A DNA stretch of 64,000 nucleotides from positions 124,001 through 188,000 of the forward strand of contig CBDDDI010000005.1 of NCBI GenBank assembly GCA_965226565.1, in the 5' to 3' direction. The notes beneath the pieces are model-generated. The model had not been told where the DNA came from and ran no database searches. It saw only the letters and a list, made by a program, of their open reading frames with translations. The translations under genes were made by a program, and so were the position numbers. The first letter of the stretch is position 1; every line of letters starts with the position of its first letter. Source of the stretch: SZUA-444 sp965226565 (GTDB lineage Bacteria > Bacillota > Clostridia > Oscillospirales > Ruminococcaceae). Of the stretch, positions 28,677 through 38,618 are shown in pieces.

Positions 28677-29696
28677 TTATTTATATTTGTAAAATGAAAT
28701 TTCTTGGAATCCTTCTGATAATTTTTCTGCAATTCCAAATGACATTCTAGTTCCTTTTGCAACACATTTTAATGGTTCATCAGCTACTACACATTTTACT
28801 TGTAATCTCTCTTCAATATATTCTGCAAATCCTCCAAGTAATGCTCCTCCGCCAGTAAGTACAATTCCAGATGAATATATATCTGCTACTAATTCTGGTG
28901 GTGTTGTTTCTAAAACAAAATGAATTGCATCTATAATTGATTCTATATGTTCCATAATTGCTTTTTGTATATCCAAATCAGTTATATCAACTTTTTCCGG
29001 CAAACCTGTCAAAAGATTTCTACCTTTTAGTGTCATAGATTTCTTTCCTTTTGGATCATATATGTTCGCAAGTATTTTTTTTGCTGATTCAGCAGATTTA
29101 TCTCCTAATAAAATTTTATATTTATTAGAAATATATTTAATAATTGCTTCATCAATTTTATTTCCACCAATTTTTATTGATTTTGAATTTACTACTCCTC
29201 CTAAAGAAGCCACAGCTACATCAGTTGTTCCTCCACCAATATCAACAACCATATTTCCATAAGGCTGAGTCACATCAATTCCTGCTCCAAGCATAGCTGC
29301 AATTGGTTCTTCAATCAAAAACACCTTTCTTGCTCCAGCATTTAATGCCGCTTCAACTACAGCACGACTTTCAACATCAGTTATACATGATGGTACGCAA
29401 ATTACTATACGTGGTTTAAACAACTGTTTTCCAGACACTTTTAAAATAAATTCTCTTATCATCGCTTGTGTCATTTGATGATCAGAAATTACCCCATCTC
29501 TAAGAGGCTTTACTGCTACTATATATTCAGGTGTACGCCCTAACATGTCATATGCATCATTTCCTACTGCAACAACAGAATGAGTTTTTTTATTATAAGC
29601 AACAACAGAAGGTTCATCAAGAACAATCCCTTTTTTTGCTGTTGTAATTATTATATTTGCGGTTCCTAAGTCAATTCCCAAATCAACAGAAGCCAT
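28677..29696 (-). CDS. mreB: Rod shape-determining protein, MreB/Mbl type
   Basis: Actin homologue that guides cell-wall synthesis. The phosphate-1 motif DLGIDLGTANIII, the VCVPSCITDVESRA block, the VDIGGGTTDVAV phosphate-2 motif and SSGIVLTGGGALLGG adenosine motif are present. 339 aa is normal. It stands alone, without mreC/mreD, as mbl-type paralogues often do; naming mreB versus mbl needs a tree. The consensus-like promoter is in the gap upstream. Confidence 0.93.
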   Translation of the reverse strand: MASVDLGIDLGTANIIITTAKKGIVLDEPSVVAYNKKTHSVVAVGNDAYDMLGRTPEYIVAVKPLRDGVISDHQMTQAMIREFILKVSGKQLFKPRIVICVPSCITDVESRAVVEAALNAGARKVFLIEEPIAAMLGAGIDVTQPYGNMVVDIGGGTTDVAVASLGGVVNSKSIKIGGNKIDEAIIKYISNKYKILLGDKSAESAKKILANIYDPKGKKSMTLKGRNLLTGLPEKVDITDLDIQKAIMEHIESIIDAIHFVLETTPPELVADIYSSGIVLTGGGALLGGFAEYIEERLQVKCVVADEPLKCVAKGTRMSFGIAEKLSEGFQEISFYKYK

Positions 29697-29725
29697 TTTT
29701 GTTCCCCCTTTACTCTAATTATTTT

Positions 29726-29754
29726 ATTTTATCATATCAATTAATAAATATCAA
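29726..29754 (-). promoter_or_regulatory. Promoter of mreB/mbl
   Basis: On the minus strand TTGATA (29754-29749), 17-base spacer, TAAAAT (29731-29726), about 25 bases before the GGGGGAAC ribosome binding site. It lies in the short gap after the comFC stop. Confidence 0.7.
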
Positions 29755-29757
29755 CAT

Positions 29758-30465
29758 TTATTTACAAAAATATGTCGAATTGGTAGTAGCTAGCACTACT
29801 AAAATTACATTTTTTGCTCCATTGTCTTTCAAAACCTTTGAACATTCATTTGCTGTAGCTGATGTTGTAAGTACATCATCACATAAAATTATTGTTTTAC
29901 CTTTTACATCTTCCTTATTATTTAATGAAAATACTTCTTTTACATTTTTTAATCTATCTTGATAATTTAAAGAATGTTGGCTCAAATTTTTTTTATTTTT
30001 AATTAGTATTTTATCAAATACAGGTTTATTAAGAAATTTAGACATGTATTTTGATATTATTTCTGATTGATTATATATTCTTTGTCTTTTTTGAGATTTA
30101 TACATTGGAACAGATACGATATAATCTATTTCATTCATATTTTCAGTGTTAATTATCTTATCACTTATTATTTCACACAAATATTCTGCAAAATTAATTC
30201 CATGATTATATTTTAATTTTATAATGCCATCTCTAGCTACATCAGTATAAAACGCAGTTGTATAACATCTATCATAATAAATATTTTTATCACATATACA
30301 TCTTACTTTACCACATTTTTTGCATACTTGTTGATCTACAAAAGGCATAGCCTTAACACAAGAGTCACATATAAGTTTATTATACTTTATAATTTTATTA
30401 CAACAACCACATCTATTTGGATAAATTATATCAATTAAAAATCTATATATTTTTTTAAAATCCAA
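29758..30465 (-). CDS. comFC: ComFC-type phosphoribosyltransferase
   Basis: Cytosolic protein needed for DNA uptake in competent relatives; the family couples a zinc finger to a phosphoribosyltransferase fold. The N-terminus has eight or more cysteines (CGCC at 19-22, CDSC at 33-36, CKKC at 48-51, CICD). The PRPP-binding loop is VILCDDVLTTSATANE near the C-terminus. 235 aa. It lies 1 base downstream of recD2, so the two are co-transcribed. Confidence 0.9.
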   Translation of the reverse strand: MDFKKIYRFLIDIIYPNRCGCCNKIIKYNKLICDSCVKAMPFVDQQVCKKCGKVRCICDKNIYYDRCYTTAFYTDVARDGIIKLKYNHGINFAEYLCEIISDKIINTENMNEIDYIVSVPMYKSQKRQRIYNQSEIISKYMSKFLNKPVFDKILIKNKKNLSQHSLNYQDRLKNVKEVFSLNNKEDVKGKTIILCDDVLTTSATANECSKVLKDNGAKNVILVVLATTNSTYFCK

Positions 30466-30466
30466 T

Positions 30467-32668
30467 TTAGTTATCCTCCATAAGCATTGATTTTAAACAA
30501 GTATATCTATATGTTCTTTTATCATTATCTATCATAAATTTCACTCTTTTTGATGAACCAACAATTATAAGCATTTTTTTTGCTCTTGTAACAGCAGTAT
30601 AAAACAAATTTCTAAAATAAAGTTTATCATATCCTCCAAGAAGAGGTAAAATAACAACTTCAAATTCACTTCCTTGACTTTTATGTACAGTTGTAGCATA
30701 AGCTAAATCTAAATTCTCAAGCATAGCATAATTATAATGACACACTCTTCCATCAAAATCTATTGTAATATTCTCAGAAGATTTATCAATTCCTTTTATA
30801 ATTCCTATATCACCATTAAAAATTCCGCTACCTTTTTCTCCGTCTTTCTGCCATTTTATATCATAGTTATTTTTCATTTGCATAACTTTATCATTAACTC
30901 TAAAAATATAATTTACAGTTTTAACTTCTGCAAAATTTTTATTAACTGGATTAAGTGCTTGCTGCAAACTTTTATTAAGCTCAATAACTCCTACTGGACC
31001 TTTTCTTGTTGGACATAAAACTTGAATATCATTTACTGAATCATATAAATATTTATTTGGCAATCTATCTTTTTGCAGTTCTATCACAGTTTTAGAAACA
31101 CTTTCAAAATCAAGTCTTTGCAAAAAGAAAAAATCTTTATCTTTTGAAGATAAATCTATCATCTCACCTTTGTTAATCAAATGTGCATTTGTTACAATAG
31201 CACTTTCTTTAGCTTGTCTAAATATCTGATTTAATTTAACACAAGGCACAATTTCACTTTCTATCAAATCTTTCAGCAAATTTCCTGCACCAACAGATGG
31301 CAATTGATCAGAATCTCCTACCATTATTAAATTACAAGACAAAGGCATAGCTTTTAAAAATGATTCAAACAACAGCACATCTACCATTGACATTTCATCA
31401 ATAATAATAGCATCATAATCAAGCAAATTCATATCATCATGAACAAAATTAAACTTATCTCCATCAGATGGCTGAATATCTAAAAGCCTATGTATTGTTT
31501 TAGCTTCATAACCTGTTAAATCAGAAACTCTTTTCGCAGCACGTCCTGTTGGAGCTGTTATTGCAACTCTAAGGCCTTGCTGTTCATACAAAGAAATAAT
31601 AGCATTAAGAGTTGTAGTTTTACCAGTTCCAGGTCCACCTGTTAAAATCATAAAACCATTACTAAGAGCTATACTTATAGCTTCTTTTTGTGTTTTTTCA
31701 TAAACAATATCATTTTCTTTTTCATTTATTTTAATTACTTCATCAAAATCTATATTATTATTATATAAACTTTGCTTCATATATTGCATTCTTTTTTTAA
31801 TAAAATCTTCAGCCAAAAAATATTCTCTTAAATAAATATAATTTCTATCATTTTTTGTATATCTTATTAAATTTTGATTTTCAATTTCTTCTTCTAAAAT
31901 CTCATTATATAAATCTAAATCTATTTCAAGCAATCTGCAACAAATTTCACACAATCTATCTTCAGGCAAACATGTATGACCAGAATAACTATTCTCCATA
32001 AGCACATAGCTTATACCAGATTTAAGCCTATTTTTGCTTTCTCTAGGAATCTGAAGCTCTTCTGCAATTTGTTCAGCTTTTTCAAAAGGCAACTCTATTC
32101 CATATCCGCATAAAACATATGGATTTTCACTTATATTTTCAATAGCTCCTTTTCCAAGCATTCTCCAAGCTTTTATACCAAAAGATTGAGAAATAGAATG
32201 CTTAGCCATAAATCCCATCAAATTTCTTATTCCAAAAACATTATTAAAATTTTCTACAATTTTATTTGCTTTATTAGCAGTAATACCTTCAACTTCACGT
32301 AATCTTTCAGGAAAATTTTCAAATATCTCAAAAGTATCTTCTCCAAATTTTTCGACTATTCTTTTGGATAAAACAGGTCCTACTCCTTTAATAACTCCAC
32401 TATCAAGATATTTTCTTATAGCAGTAACAGAAGATGGCAAAACAGCTTCACAAAGTTGTGCCTTAAATTGAGGACCAAATTTAGGATGTTCTATATATTC
32501 ACCAGTTAAATTAAGCTCTTCTTCTTCCTCAACATTACCTATTTCTCCAACAACTGTAACGGGCTCACCATCTGCATCAAGAACTAGCACAGTAAACCCG
32601 TTAGTTTCGTTTTTATATATAATCGTATCAACAATACCTTTAAGATTACTAAACTTTTTTTCCTCCAT
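30467..32668 (-). CDS. recD2: RecD2-type ATP-dependent DNA helicase
   Basis: SF1B helicase (5' to 3') involved in repair and replication restart. The N-terminal OB-like and helix-hairpin-helix regions span about 1-150 (SGVIKGVGPVLSKRIV and REVEGITANKANKI). Walker A GGPGTGKTTT is at 344-353; IIDEMSMVD, VGDSDQLPSVGAGN and the C-terminal YATTVHKSQGSEFEVV and FYTAVTRAKK follow. 733 aa is standard. It stands without RecB/RecC, since the cell has AddAB. Confidence 0.96.
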   Translation of the reverse strand: MEEKKFSNLKGIVDTIIYKNETNGFTVLVLDADGEPVTVVGEIGNVEEEEELNLTGEYIEHPKFGPQFKAQLCEAVLPSSVTAIRKYLDSGVIKGVGPVLSKRIVEKFGEDTFEIFENFPERLREVEGITANKANKIVENFNNVFGIRNLMGFMAKHSISQSFGIKAWRMLGKGAIENISENPYVLCGYGIELPFEKAEQIAEELQIPRESKNRLKSGISYVLMENSYSGHTCLPEDRLCEICCRLLEIDLDLYNEILEEEIENQNLIRYTKNDRNYIYLREYFLAEDFIKKRMQYMKQSLYNNNIDFDEVIKINEKENDIVYEKTQKEAISIALSNGFMILTGGPGTGKTTTLNAIISLYEQQGLRVAITAPTGRAAKRVSDLTGYEAKTIHRLLDIQPSDGDKFNFVHDDMNLLDYDAIIIDEMSMVDVLLFESFLKAMPLSCNLIMVGDSDQLPSVGAGNLLKDLIESEIVPCVKLNQIFRQAKESAIVTNAHLINKGEMIDLSSKDKDFFFLQRLDFESVSKTVIELQKDRLPNKYLYDSVNDIQVLCPTRKGPVGVIELNKSLQQALNPVNKNFAEVKTVNYIFRVNDKVMQMKNNYDIKWQKDGEKGSGIFNGDIGIIKGIDKSSENITIDFDGRVCHYNYAMLENLDLAYATTVHKSQGSEFEVVILPLLGGYDKLYFRNLFYTAVTRAKKMLIIVGSSKRVKFMIDNDKRTYRYTCLKSMLMEDN

Positions 32669-32689
32669 GTAAAACTTCCTTTTAACATA

Positions 32690-33046
32690 TTAGCATCCGA
32701 CAATTACTTCATGACTTTTTACAACATCTACTAATTGTTCTGGATTACACATAATAACAGGCTCATATTCATCACATAAAATATTACAAACCTGCAAAAC
32801 TTCTTCTTTACAATTCATAGTTACAAGGATTATGTATTGATTAATCTCTTCTTCCCAATTTTTACTCCACATCATTCGTTTAACAGTATACTCTATATCC
32901 ATATCTGAAACAGTAACAGGAATTATTGTAAAAATACACATTTGTTTATCTGGTTTATTAAGTACATTATTCACAATAAAGTTCCATGCACAAACTAAAG
33001 TCACCATAGATAATGATAAAATTAATATGTACGCAATATTATCCAT
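32690..33046 (-). CDS. Small membrane protein of unknown function
   Basis: 118 aa. One N-terminal TM segment (about 5-25) and a soluble domain of about 85 residues with alpha/beta character (MCIFTIIPVTVSDMDIEYTVKRMM and YIILVTMNCKEEVLQV). I recognise no family. An AGGAGGATAATT site precedes the ATG. It lies 21 bases upstream of recD2 and probably shares its transcript. Confidence 0.75.
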   Translation of the reverse strand: MDNIAYILILSLSMVTLVCAWNFIVNNVLNKPDKQMCIFTIIPVTVSDMDIEYTVKRMMWSKNWEEEINQYIILVTMNCKEEVLQVCNILCDEYEPVIMCNPEQLVDVVKSHEVIVGC

Positions 33047-33162
33047 AATTATCCTCCTAAAATTATAGTATTACTATAATTTATGTCAGATAATAAAATA
33101 TGTGAAAAAAGTAAAAAATCTATTTATATTTAACGTTTTTTTAATAAAAAAAGCATTTATCA

Positions 33163-33197
33163 AGTAAAAAAAGAAGTCATAATCTAACTTCTTTTTT
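33163..33197 (-). terminator. Terminator after ychF
   Basis: An 11-bp A/T-rich stem (AAAAAAGAAGT, arms + 33167-33177 and 33187-33197) with a 9-base loop and a T-rich tail on the minus strand, 11 bases past the ychF stop. Confidence 0.75.
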
Positions 33198-33207
33198 ATA
33201 ATCAATC

Positions 33208-34302
33208 TTAAACATTAAATCTAAAGACTACTACATCTCCATCTTGCATAACATAATCTTTTCCTTCAAGTCTAAATAATCCTTTTTCTTTAACAACTGC
33301 CATAGATCCAGAATCCATCAAATCTTTATAAGCAACAATTTCCGCTCGAATAAAACCTTTTTCAAAATCAGTATGAATTTTACCTGCTGCTTGTGGAGCT
33401 TTTGTTCCTTTTGTTATTGTCCAAGCTCTAACTTCTTGCTCACCTGCAGTAAGAAAAGATATTAATCCAAGAAGTGAATAACCTTCTTTAATTATTCTAT
33501 TAAGTCCTGATATTTCTAATCCAAGTTCAGATAAAAACATTTCTTTATCTTCATCTTCCATATCAGATATTTCAGCTTCTATTTGTGCACAAATAGGCAA
33601 AACTGCAGCATTTTCAGCTTTTGCAATTTCACAAACAGCTTTATATTGAACATTTGTATCAATATTATTTTTAAAATCATCTTCACACATATTAGCTGCG
33701 TAAATAACAGGTTTATTTGATAATAAAGGTGATGTTTTAATAATTTCCAATTCATCTTCACTAAAATCAAAACTTCTTGCTGGCTTTCCTTCTTCAAGAT
33801 GAGACTTTAATTTTTGTAAAAACTCTATTTCACCTAAATATTTTTTATCACCTTTAGATAATTTTTTACTTCTCTCAATTCTTCTATCAATCATCTCAAC
33901 ATCTGAGAATATTAATTCTAAATTTATAGTTTCAATATCTCTAGCAGAATTGATTTCACCATCAACATGAACAATATCTATATCTTCAAAGCAACGAACA
34001 ACATGAACAATTGCATCAACTTCTCTAATATTAGATAAAAATTTATTTCCAAGACCTTCACCATTAGAAGCACCTTTTACAAGTCCAGCTATATCAACAA
34101 ACTCCAAAGTAGCAGGAGTAAATTTTTTTGGATCATACATTTCTTGCAAAGCATTAAGTCTTTCATCAGGAACAGATACAATTCCTACATTTGGTTCAAT
34201 TGTGCAAAAAGGATAATTTGCAGATTGAGCTCCAGCATTTGTAAGAGCATTAAAAAGAGTACTTTTGCCGACATTAGGTAGTCCAACCATACCAAGTTTC
34301 AT
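33208..34302 (-). CDS. ychF: Ribosome-binding ATPase YchF/OLA1
   Basis: Obg-family P-loop protein that prefers ATP and binds ribosomes; linked to stress control. Walker A GLPNVGKST at 7-15, SANYPFCTIEPNVG, DIAGLVKGASNGEGLGN, the NMCEDD region in place of a canonical NKxD, and a C-terminal TGS domain (KGFIRAEIVAYKDL, VMQDGDVVVFRFNV). 364 aa, standard. Confidence 0.97.
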   Translation of the reverse strand: MKLGMVGLPNVGKSTLFNALTNAGAQSANYPFCTIEPNVGIVSVPDERLNALQEMYDPKKFTPATLEFVDIAGLVKGASNGEGLGNKFLSNIREVDAIVHVVRCFEDIDIVHVDGEINSARDIETINLELIFSDVEMIDRRIERSKKLSKGDKKYLGEIEFLQKLKSHLEEGKPARSFDFSEDELEIIKTSPLLSNKPVIYAANMCEDDFKNNIDTNVQYKAVCEIAKAENAAVLPICAQIEAEISDMEDEDKEMFLSELGLEISGLNRIIKEGYSLLGLISFLTAGEQEVRAWTITKGTKAPQAAGKIHTDFEKGFIRAEIVAYKDLMDSGSMAVVKEKGLFRLEGKDYVMQDGDVVVFRFNV

Positions 34303-34375
34303 ATTAAAAATCCTTTCAAATTGTAAAATAATTCACAAAAAATTATATCACAAAATCACAATTTTTACAACTACA

Positions 34376-34885
34376 CTAACTATCAAAATAGACTTTTTCA
34401 AACAAAACTTCTTTTATAAAATCAAAATTTCCTTCTGACAAAATTTGTGTACTCATTATTTTCAAAGGAACAGCTTCTGTATTTGGTCTTATTGGCGGAT
34501 GAATATAATCAAAATTACAAAATACAAATCCATGTCTTTTATAAAAATTAATACGTCTTTTAGAAATTTCATCTATTGGTGGTTCAACTTCTAAAATTAT
34601 TAATTTATTTGTATTTTTCATAAAATCTGCAAGCATTTTAGATCCTATTCCACTATTTCTCATACTAGGAGATATTGCAAAATGATCTATATGAACGAAT
34701 CTATCAAATTCAAAAAATGAAATAAATCCTACTACCTCATTTTCATCATTTTTCACACATTTTATATTATAATAATCTAAATATAAAAGCTCATATTGAC
34801 TTTGCTTTGTTCTAAATTCCTCTTCTGGAAATGATTTCTCCATTATCTCAAATACCTGTTCAAATTCAGTATTACTAATCTTCAT
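34376..34885 (-). CDS. GNAT-family N-acetyltransferase
   Basis: Acetyl-CoA-dependent acetyltransferase fold of 169 aa. Motif A is visible as FAISPSMRNSGIGSKMLADF, with the acetyl-CoA loop RNSGIG. Motif B follows at NFYKRHGF. The substrate cannot be told. It is convergent with nothing and lies 9 bases downstream of the FtsX-type permease, possibly in its operon. Confidence 0.85.
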   Translation of the reverse strand: MKISNTEFEQVFEIMEKSFPEEEFRTKQSQYELLYLDYYNIKCVKNDENEVVGFISFFEFDRFVHIDHFAISPSMRNSGIGSKMLADFMKNTNKLIILEVEPPIDEISKRRINFYKRHGFVFCNFDYIHPPIRPNTEAVPLKIMSTQILSEGNFDFIKEVLFEKVYFDS

Positions 34886-34894
34886 TTAGCCTCC

Positions 34895-37684
34895 TTATTC
34901 TACTGATTTTAACGACTCAATCATATCAATATTTTCAAGTTTAAAATGTAAAATTAAATTTACTATTAAAGAAAACACTAATGTTATTATTCCAGAAAAA
35001 ACGAAACTTAGTAAACTTATTTCTCTGCTAAACATCATTATATCAATTTCTGCAGTTGATATAACAAATCTGTGTAAAAATACACCAGCAAAAAGACCTA
35101 TTATTATTCCTATAATAGAACAAACTGAATTTTCTCTTGAAATATACGCTCTTACTTCATTATCATAAAATCCAAGTAATTTTATTGTTGCTAGTTCTCT
35201 TAAACGTTCAGTTATATTTATATTTGATAAATTATATAAAACAATAAATGCTAATGCTCCTGCACATAAAATAAGCACTAAAACAACTGAATTTAAAGCT
35301 TTTGTCAAATCTTTAAAAGCATCTCTTGAATCTTCTGTATATTTAATTCCAACAATTTGTCCACTAGAAATAATTTTTCTAGAAAATTGATCTCTATATT
35401 CTTTTACATCTTCTTTAAAATTAAAAAGCTGAGAATTATAAACTGGAAATTTGCCATAAAGTTCTTTATATAAATTATTAGTCATATAAGAATAGTTCAT
35501 AGTATAATTTTCATTTATTGCTGCTATTTTAACTTTTTTTGTATCATGTTTAGAATTATTTATATCAACTGTATCTCCAATTTTAACTCCAAGTAAAATA
35601 GCTAATTTCTCATTAATTATTATTCCATCATCATTAAGAATTATTTTCTTTTTTTCTTTTCTTGTTTGTAAACTTACAAACTTATCAATTAAATCAACAT
35701 CTTTTGGAATGAATAAATTCATTTCTCTTTTTTGATTTTTATATGATATATTTACTGTTGTTTGATATGATGGCATATTAACTGCAATTTTTTCATCATC
35801 AAAAAGTTTTTCAATTTTTTTATCATCATAATTTTGTGAATATGCAGCAGAAGCATCAAAAATAAATACTGAATCAAATTGTCTTTGCACAATTGAAGAA
35901 ATAGAATCTTTTACTCCAAATCCAGTAAGAACCAATGCTGTACATCCAGCAATTCCAATAACAGTCATAAAAAATCTTTTTTTATATCTAAATAAATTTC
36001 TAACTGTTACTTTTGTAAGAAAATTAAATTTGTTCCATATAAAAGGTATTTTTTCTATTAAAACTCTTTTTCCTTTTGGAGGAGCTTTTGGTCTCATAAT
36101 TTTTGATGGCACAGACCTTAGCTCATTACCACAAGCAATTAAAACTGTAATAATTACTAATATAATTGCTGATATTGTTATTATAATAGCATAATCCCAT
36201 TTAAATGGAGTTTGTATACTTGGCATAGTATACATCATTTTATATGCTTCATAAATTATATATGGAAGAACTTTAAATCCTATAGCTAGTCCAGTAAAAC
36301 ATCCTAAAATTGTTGCTGTTATACTATAAAACAAAAATTTATATGCTATAGAAAATTTACTGTATCCTAAAGCAGTTAAAGTTCCTATTTCTATTCTATT
36401 TTCTTCAACCATTCTTGTCATCGTTGTTAAACATACTAACATAGCAACTATTATAAAAAATATTGGAAACACTCCAGAAATCAAATCTATTCTTTTACTA
36501 TCACTAGAAAAAGATGTGTATGATTCATCCATAGTTCTATCAAAAGAATATACAGAAATATTTTTTATCATTTCAATTTCCATATTCTTTGATAAAACCA
36601 TCTGTTCTTTTTCTTTTATTTGTTTATTAATATCTTTTTTAGTAGGTTTTTCATCACTATTTAATATAATCATTTGAGCTTTTTCTAAAAACTCTTCAAT
36701 TTGCAAAAGCTGTGTTCCTAAAACAAATTTTTCTGAATTTTCTTCATCTATTTTTTCAAATTGATTTTTTAATTCTATTGCTTTTTGCTGTAAAATATCT
36801 ACTTCATTTTTTAATTTCCAAACATTATCCGTTAATAATTTTTTTGTCAAATCTACATCTTTTTCTAAATTATCAAGTTCTGCATTCATAACAGTTAAAT
36901 AGTCTTTAGAACGTTTATCCACACTTTTAAACAATGCATTTTCAAGTTTAGGAACATACTCATCTATTTTATTATAATATGCATCTGAAAAAGGATCTAA
37001 TTTATTAGCTTTATCTATTGTTGCATAAATTTCAGTATATGGTCTTTCTGATATAAAATCTTCTTCAGGTATAATAATATAACCTGTTAAATCACCATTA
37101 CCAATATTAGTTTTGCCTCTTTCATATCCAACATATAAAGGAGTTGTAGCAACACCAACTATTTTATATGTATCTTTTTTTAAATATTGACTTACATCTT
37201 TATCATCACCAGAAGTTACTGTTAATGTTTTTCCAATAACATATTCTCCTGAATAAATAACATTTCTCTCAACAAGACATTCTCCTGATTTTTCAGGCAA
37301 TCTACCTTCAGTTACAACAGGTTTATTCAAAATATTTTTATCATTTAATTTATATGACATTGCTTTTACTACTGCAGTATCACTATTAATATTTAAACAC
37401 AAATCTTTTGAATATGATGGCATAACATCTTTAACACCATCAATTTCACTTATCATTTTAACATCATCATCAGATATTCCAATAGATGAAACAAGTTTAA
37501 CATCCATAAAATTATTTTCATTAAAATATTGCTTTGCACTTTCTTTCATATCTGGACATGTTGCTTTAAGTCCTGCAAAAAATCCAGAACCTAATGCTAT
37601 TATTCCAAATATAGAAATAAACCTACTAAAAGAGCGTTTTATTTCTCGAAATGTATCTTTTCGCAAGGCTTTTTTATTAAACAT
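34895..37684 (-). CDS. ABC transporter permease, FtsX/MacB type
   Basis: Large membrane permease of about 929 aa. One TM helix near the N-terminus, a long extracytoplasmic domain (about 50-395) with a coiled-coil stretch at about 270-380, three TM helices at about 405-540, a second TM near 590 with a large extracellular domain, and three more TM helices at the C-terminus. The two FtsX cores are at about 410-530 and 800-920. I start at the ATG at 37684 (AAGGAGAAAAAG). It pairs with the ATPase 14 bases upstream. The substrate is unknown; lipid, peptide or lipoprotein export are the usual roles. Confidence 0.9.
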   Translation of the reverse strand: MFNKKALRKDTFREIKRSFSRFISIFGIIALGSGFFAGLKATCPDMKESAKQYFNENNFMDVKLVSSIGISDDDVKMISEIDGVKDVMPSYSKDLCLNINSDTAVVKAMSYKLNDKNILNKPVVTEGRLPEKSGECLVERNVIYSGEYVIGKTLTVTSGDDKDVSQYLKKDTYKIVGVATTPLYVGYERGKTNIGNGDLTGYIIIPEEDFISERPYTEIYATIDKANKLDPFSDAYYNKIDEYVPKLENALFKSVDKRSKDYLTVMNAELDNLEKDVDLTKKLLTDNVWKLKNEVDILQQKAIELKNQFEKIDEENSEKFVLGTQLLQIEEFLEKAQMIILNSDEKPTKKDINKQIKEKEQMVLSKNMEIEMIKNISVYSFDRTMDESYTSFSSDSKRIDLISGVFPIFFIIVAMLVCLTTMTRMVEENRIEIGTLTALGYSKFSIAYKFLFYSITATILGCFTGLAIGFKVLPYIIYEAYKMMYTMPSIQTPFKWDYAIIITISAIILVIITVLIACGNELRSVPSKIMRPKAPPKGKRVLIEKIPFIWNKFNFLTKVTVRNLFRYKKRFFMTVIGIAGCTALVLTGFGVKDSISSIVQRQFDSVFIFDASAAYSQNYDDKKIEKLFDDEKIAVNMPSYQTTVNISYKNQKREMNLFIPKDVDLIDKFVSLQTRKEKKKIILNDDGIIINEKLAILLGVKIGDTVDINNSKHDTKKVKIAAINENYTMNYSYMTNNLYKELYGKFPVYNSQLFNFKEDVKEYRDQFSRKIISSGQIVGIKYTEDSRDAFKDLTKALNSVVLVLILCAGALAFIVLYNLSNINITERLRELATIKLLGFYDNEVRAYISRENSVCSIIGIIIGLFAGVFLHRFVISTAEIDIMMFSREISLLSFVFSGIITLVFSLIVNLILHFKLENIDMIESLKSVE

Positions 37685-37698
37685 CTTTTTCTCCTTGT

Positions 37699-38403
37699 TT
37701 ACCATTCAATTTCGCTAACATCAGTAGGATTATCATTTTTTATTATTTCTGATACTTTGCTATTTTTTATTTTTATTACTCTATCTGCCATTGGTGTTAT
37801 AGCTTGGTTATGTGTAATTACAATTACTGTTATATTATTTTTTTTACATGTATCTTGTAATAATTTTAATATATGTTTACCTGTTATATAATCCATTGCT
37901 CCTGTTGGTTCGTCACATAACAATAATTTTGGTTTTTTTGCTAAAGCTCTAGCAATTGAAACTCTTTGTTGTTCTCCTCCTGAAAGCTGAGAAGGAAAAT
38001 TTTTAAGTCTATCTTCAAGTCCTACTTCTGTTAAAATAGTCTTTGCATCAATATTTTCTTTTGAAATTTGCGTGCTAAGCTCAACATTTTCTATAGCAGT
38101 AAGATTTCCTATAAGGTTATAAAATTGAAAAACAAAACCTATATCATGTCTTCTATATGATGTTAATTGCTTTTTAGAAAATTCAGATATATTTATGCCA
38201 TCAACAATAATCTCACCATCATCACAATTATCCATTCCACCAAGCATATTTAAAATTGTTGTTTTTCCAGCACCACTTTCTCCAACAATAACAACGAATT
38301 CTCCTTTATTAATAGAAAAATCAACGCCATCAGATGCATTAATTACAATTTCTCCCATATTATAACGTTTATATACATTTTTAAATTCAACAAATGATTC
38401 CAT
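37699..38403 (-). CDS. ABC transporter ATP-binding protein (LolD/MacB type)
   Basis: ATPase partner of the following permease. Walker A GESGAGKTT at 41-49, signature LSGGEQQRVSIARAL starting near 140, Walker B LLLCDEPTGAMD at about 160-171, and H-loop VITHNQ. 234 aa is typical of the LolD/MacB group. It is the first gene of the pair. Confidence 0.95.
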   Translation of the reverse strand: MESFVEFKNVYKRYNMGEIVINASDGVDFSINKGEFVVIVGESGAGKTTILNMLGGMDNCDDGEIIVDGINISEFSKKQLTSYRRHDIGFVFQFYNLIGNLTAIENVELSTQISKENIDAKTILTEVGLEDRLKNFPSQLSGGEQQRVSIARALAKKPKLLLCDEPTGAMDYITGKHILKLLQDTCKKNNITVIVITHNQAITPMADRVIKIKNSKVSEIIKNDNPTDVSEIEW

Positions 38404-38569
38404 TTTTCATCTCCAATTTAATAAATTATTATTATTTTAACCTTATGTTTTCATCTAAAATTAACAATATTATCTAAAAATATAATATTATTTTATTATA
38501 CATTATTTTAATAATATTTACAAGATAACAAAAATAATATACCAAAAAATCTTTTTATTATGTTAATTA

Positions 38570-38606
38570 AAAATAAAAAAGGTACCGAAATAATTCGGTA
38601 CCTTTT
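38570..38606 (-). terminator. Terminator after pnp
   Basis: A perfect 13-bp stem, AAAAGGTACCGAA with its complement (arms + 38577-38589 and 38594-38606), 4-base loop, T-rich flank on the minus strand, 12 bases after the pnp stop. Confidence 0.93.
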
Positions 38607-38618
38607 AAAATATTTATA

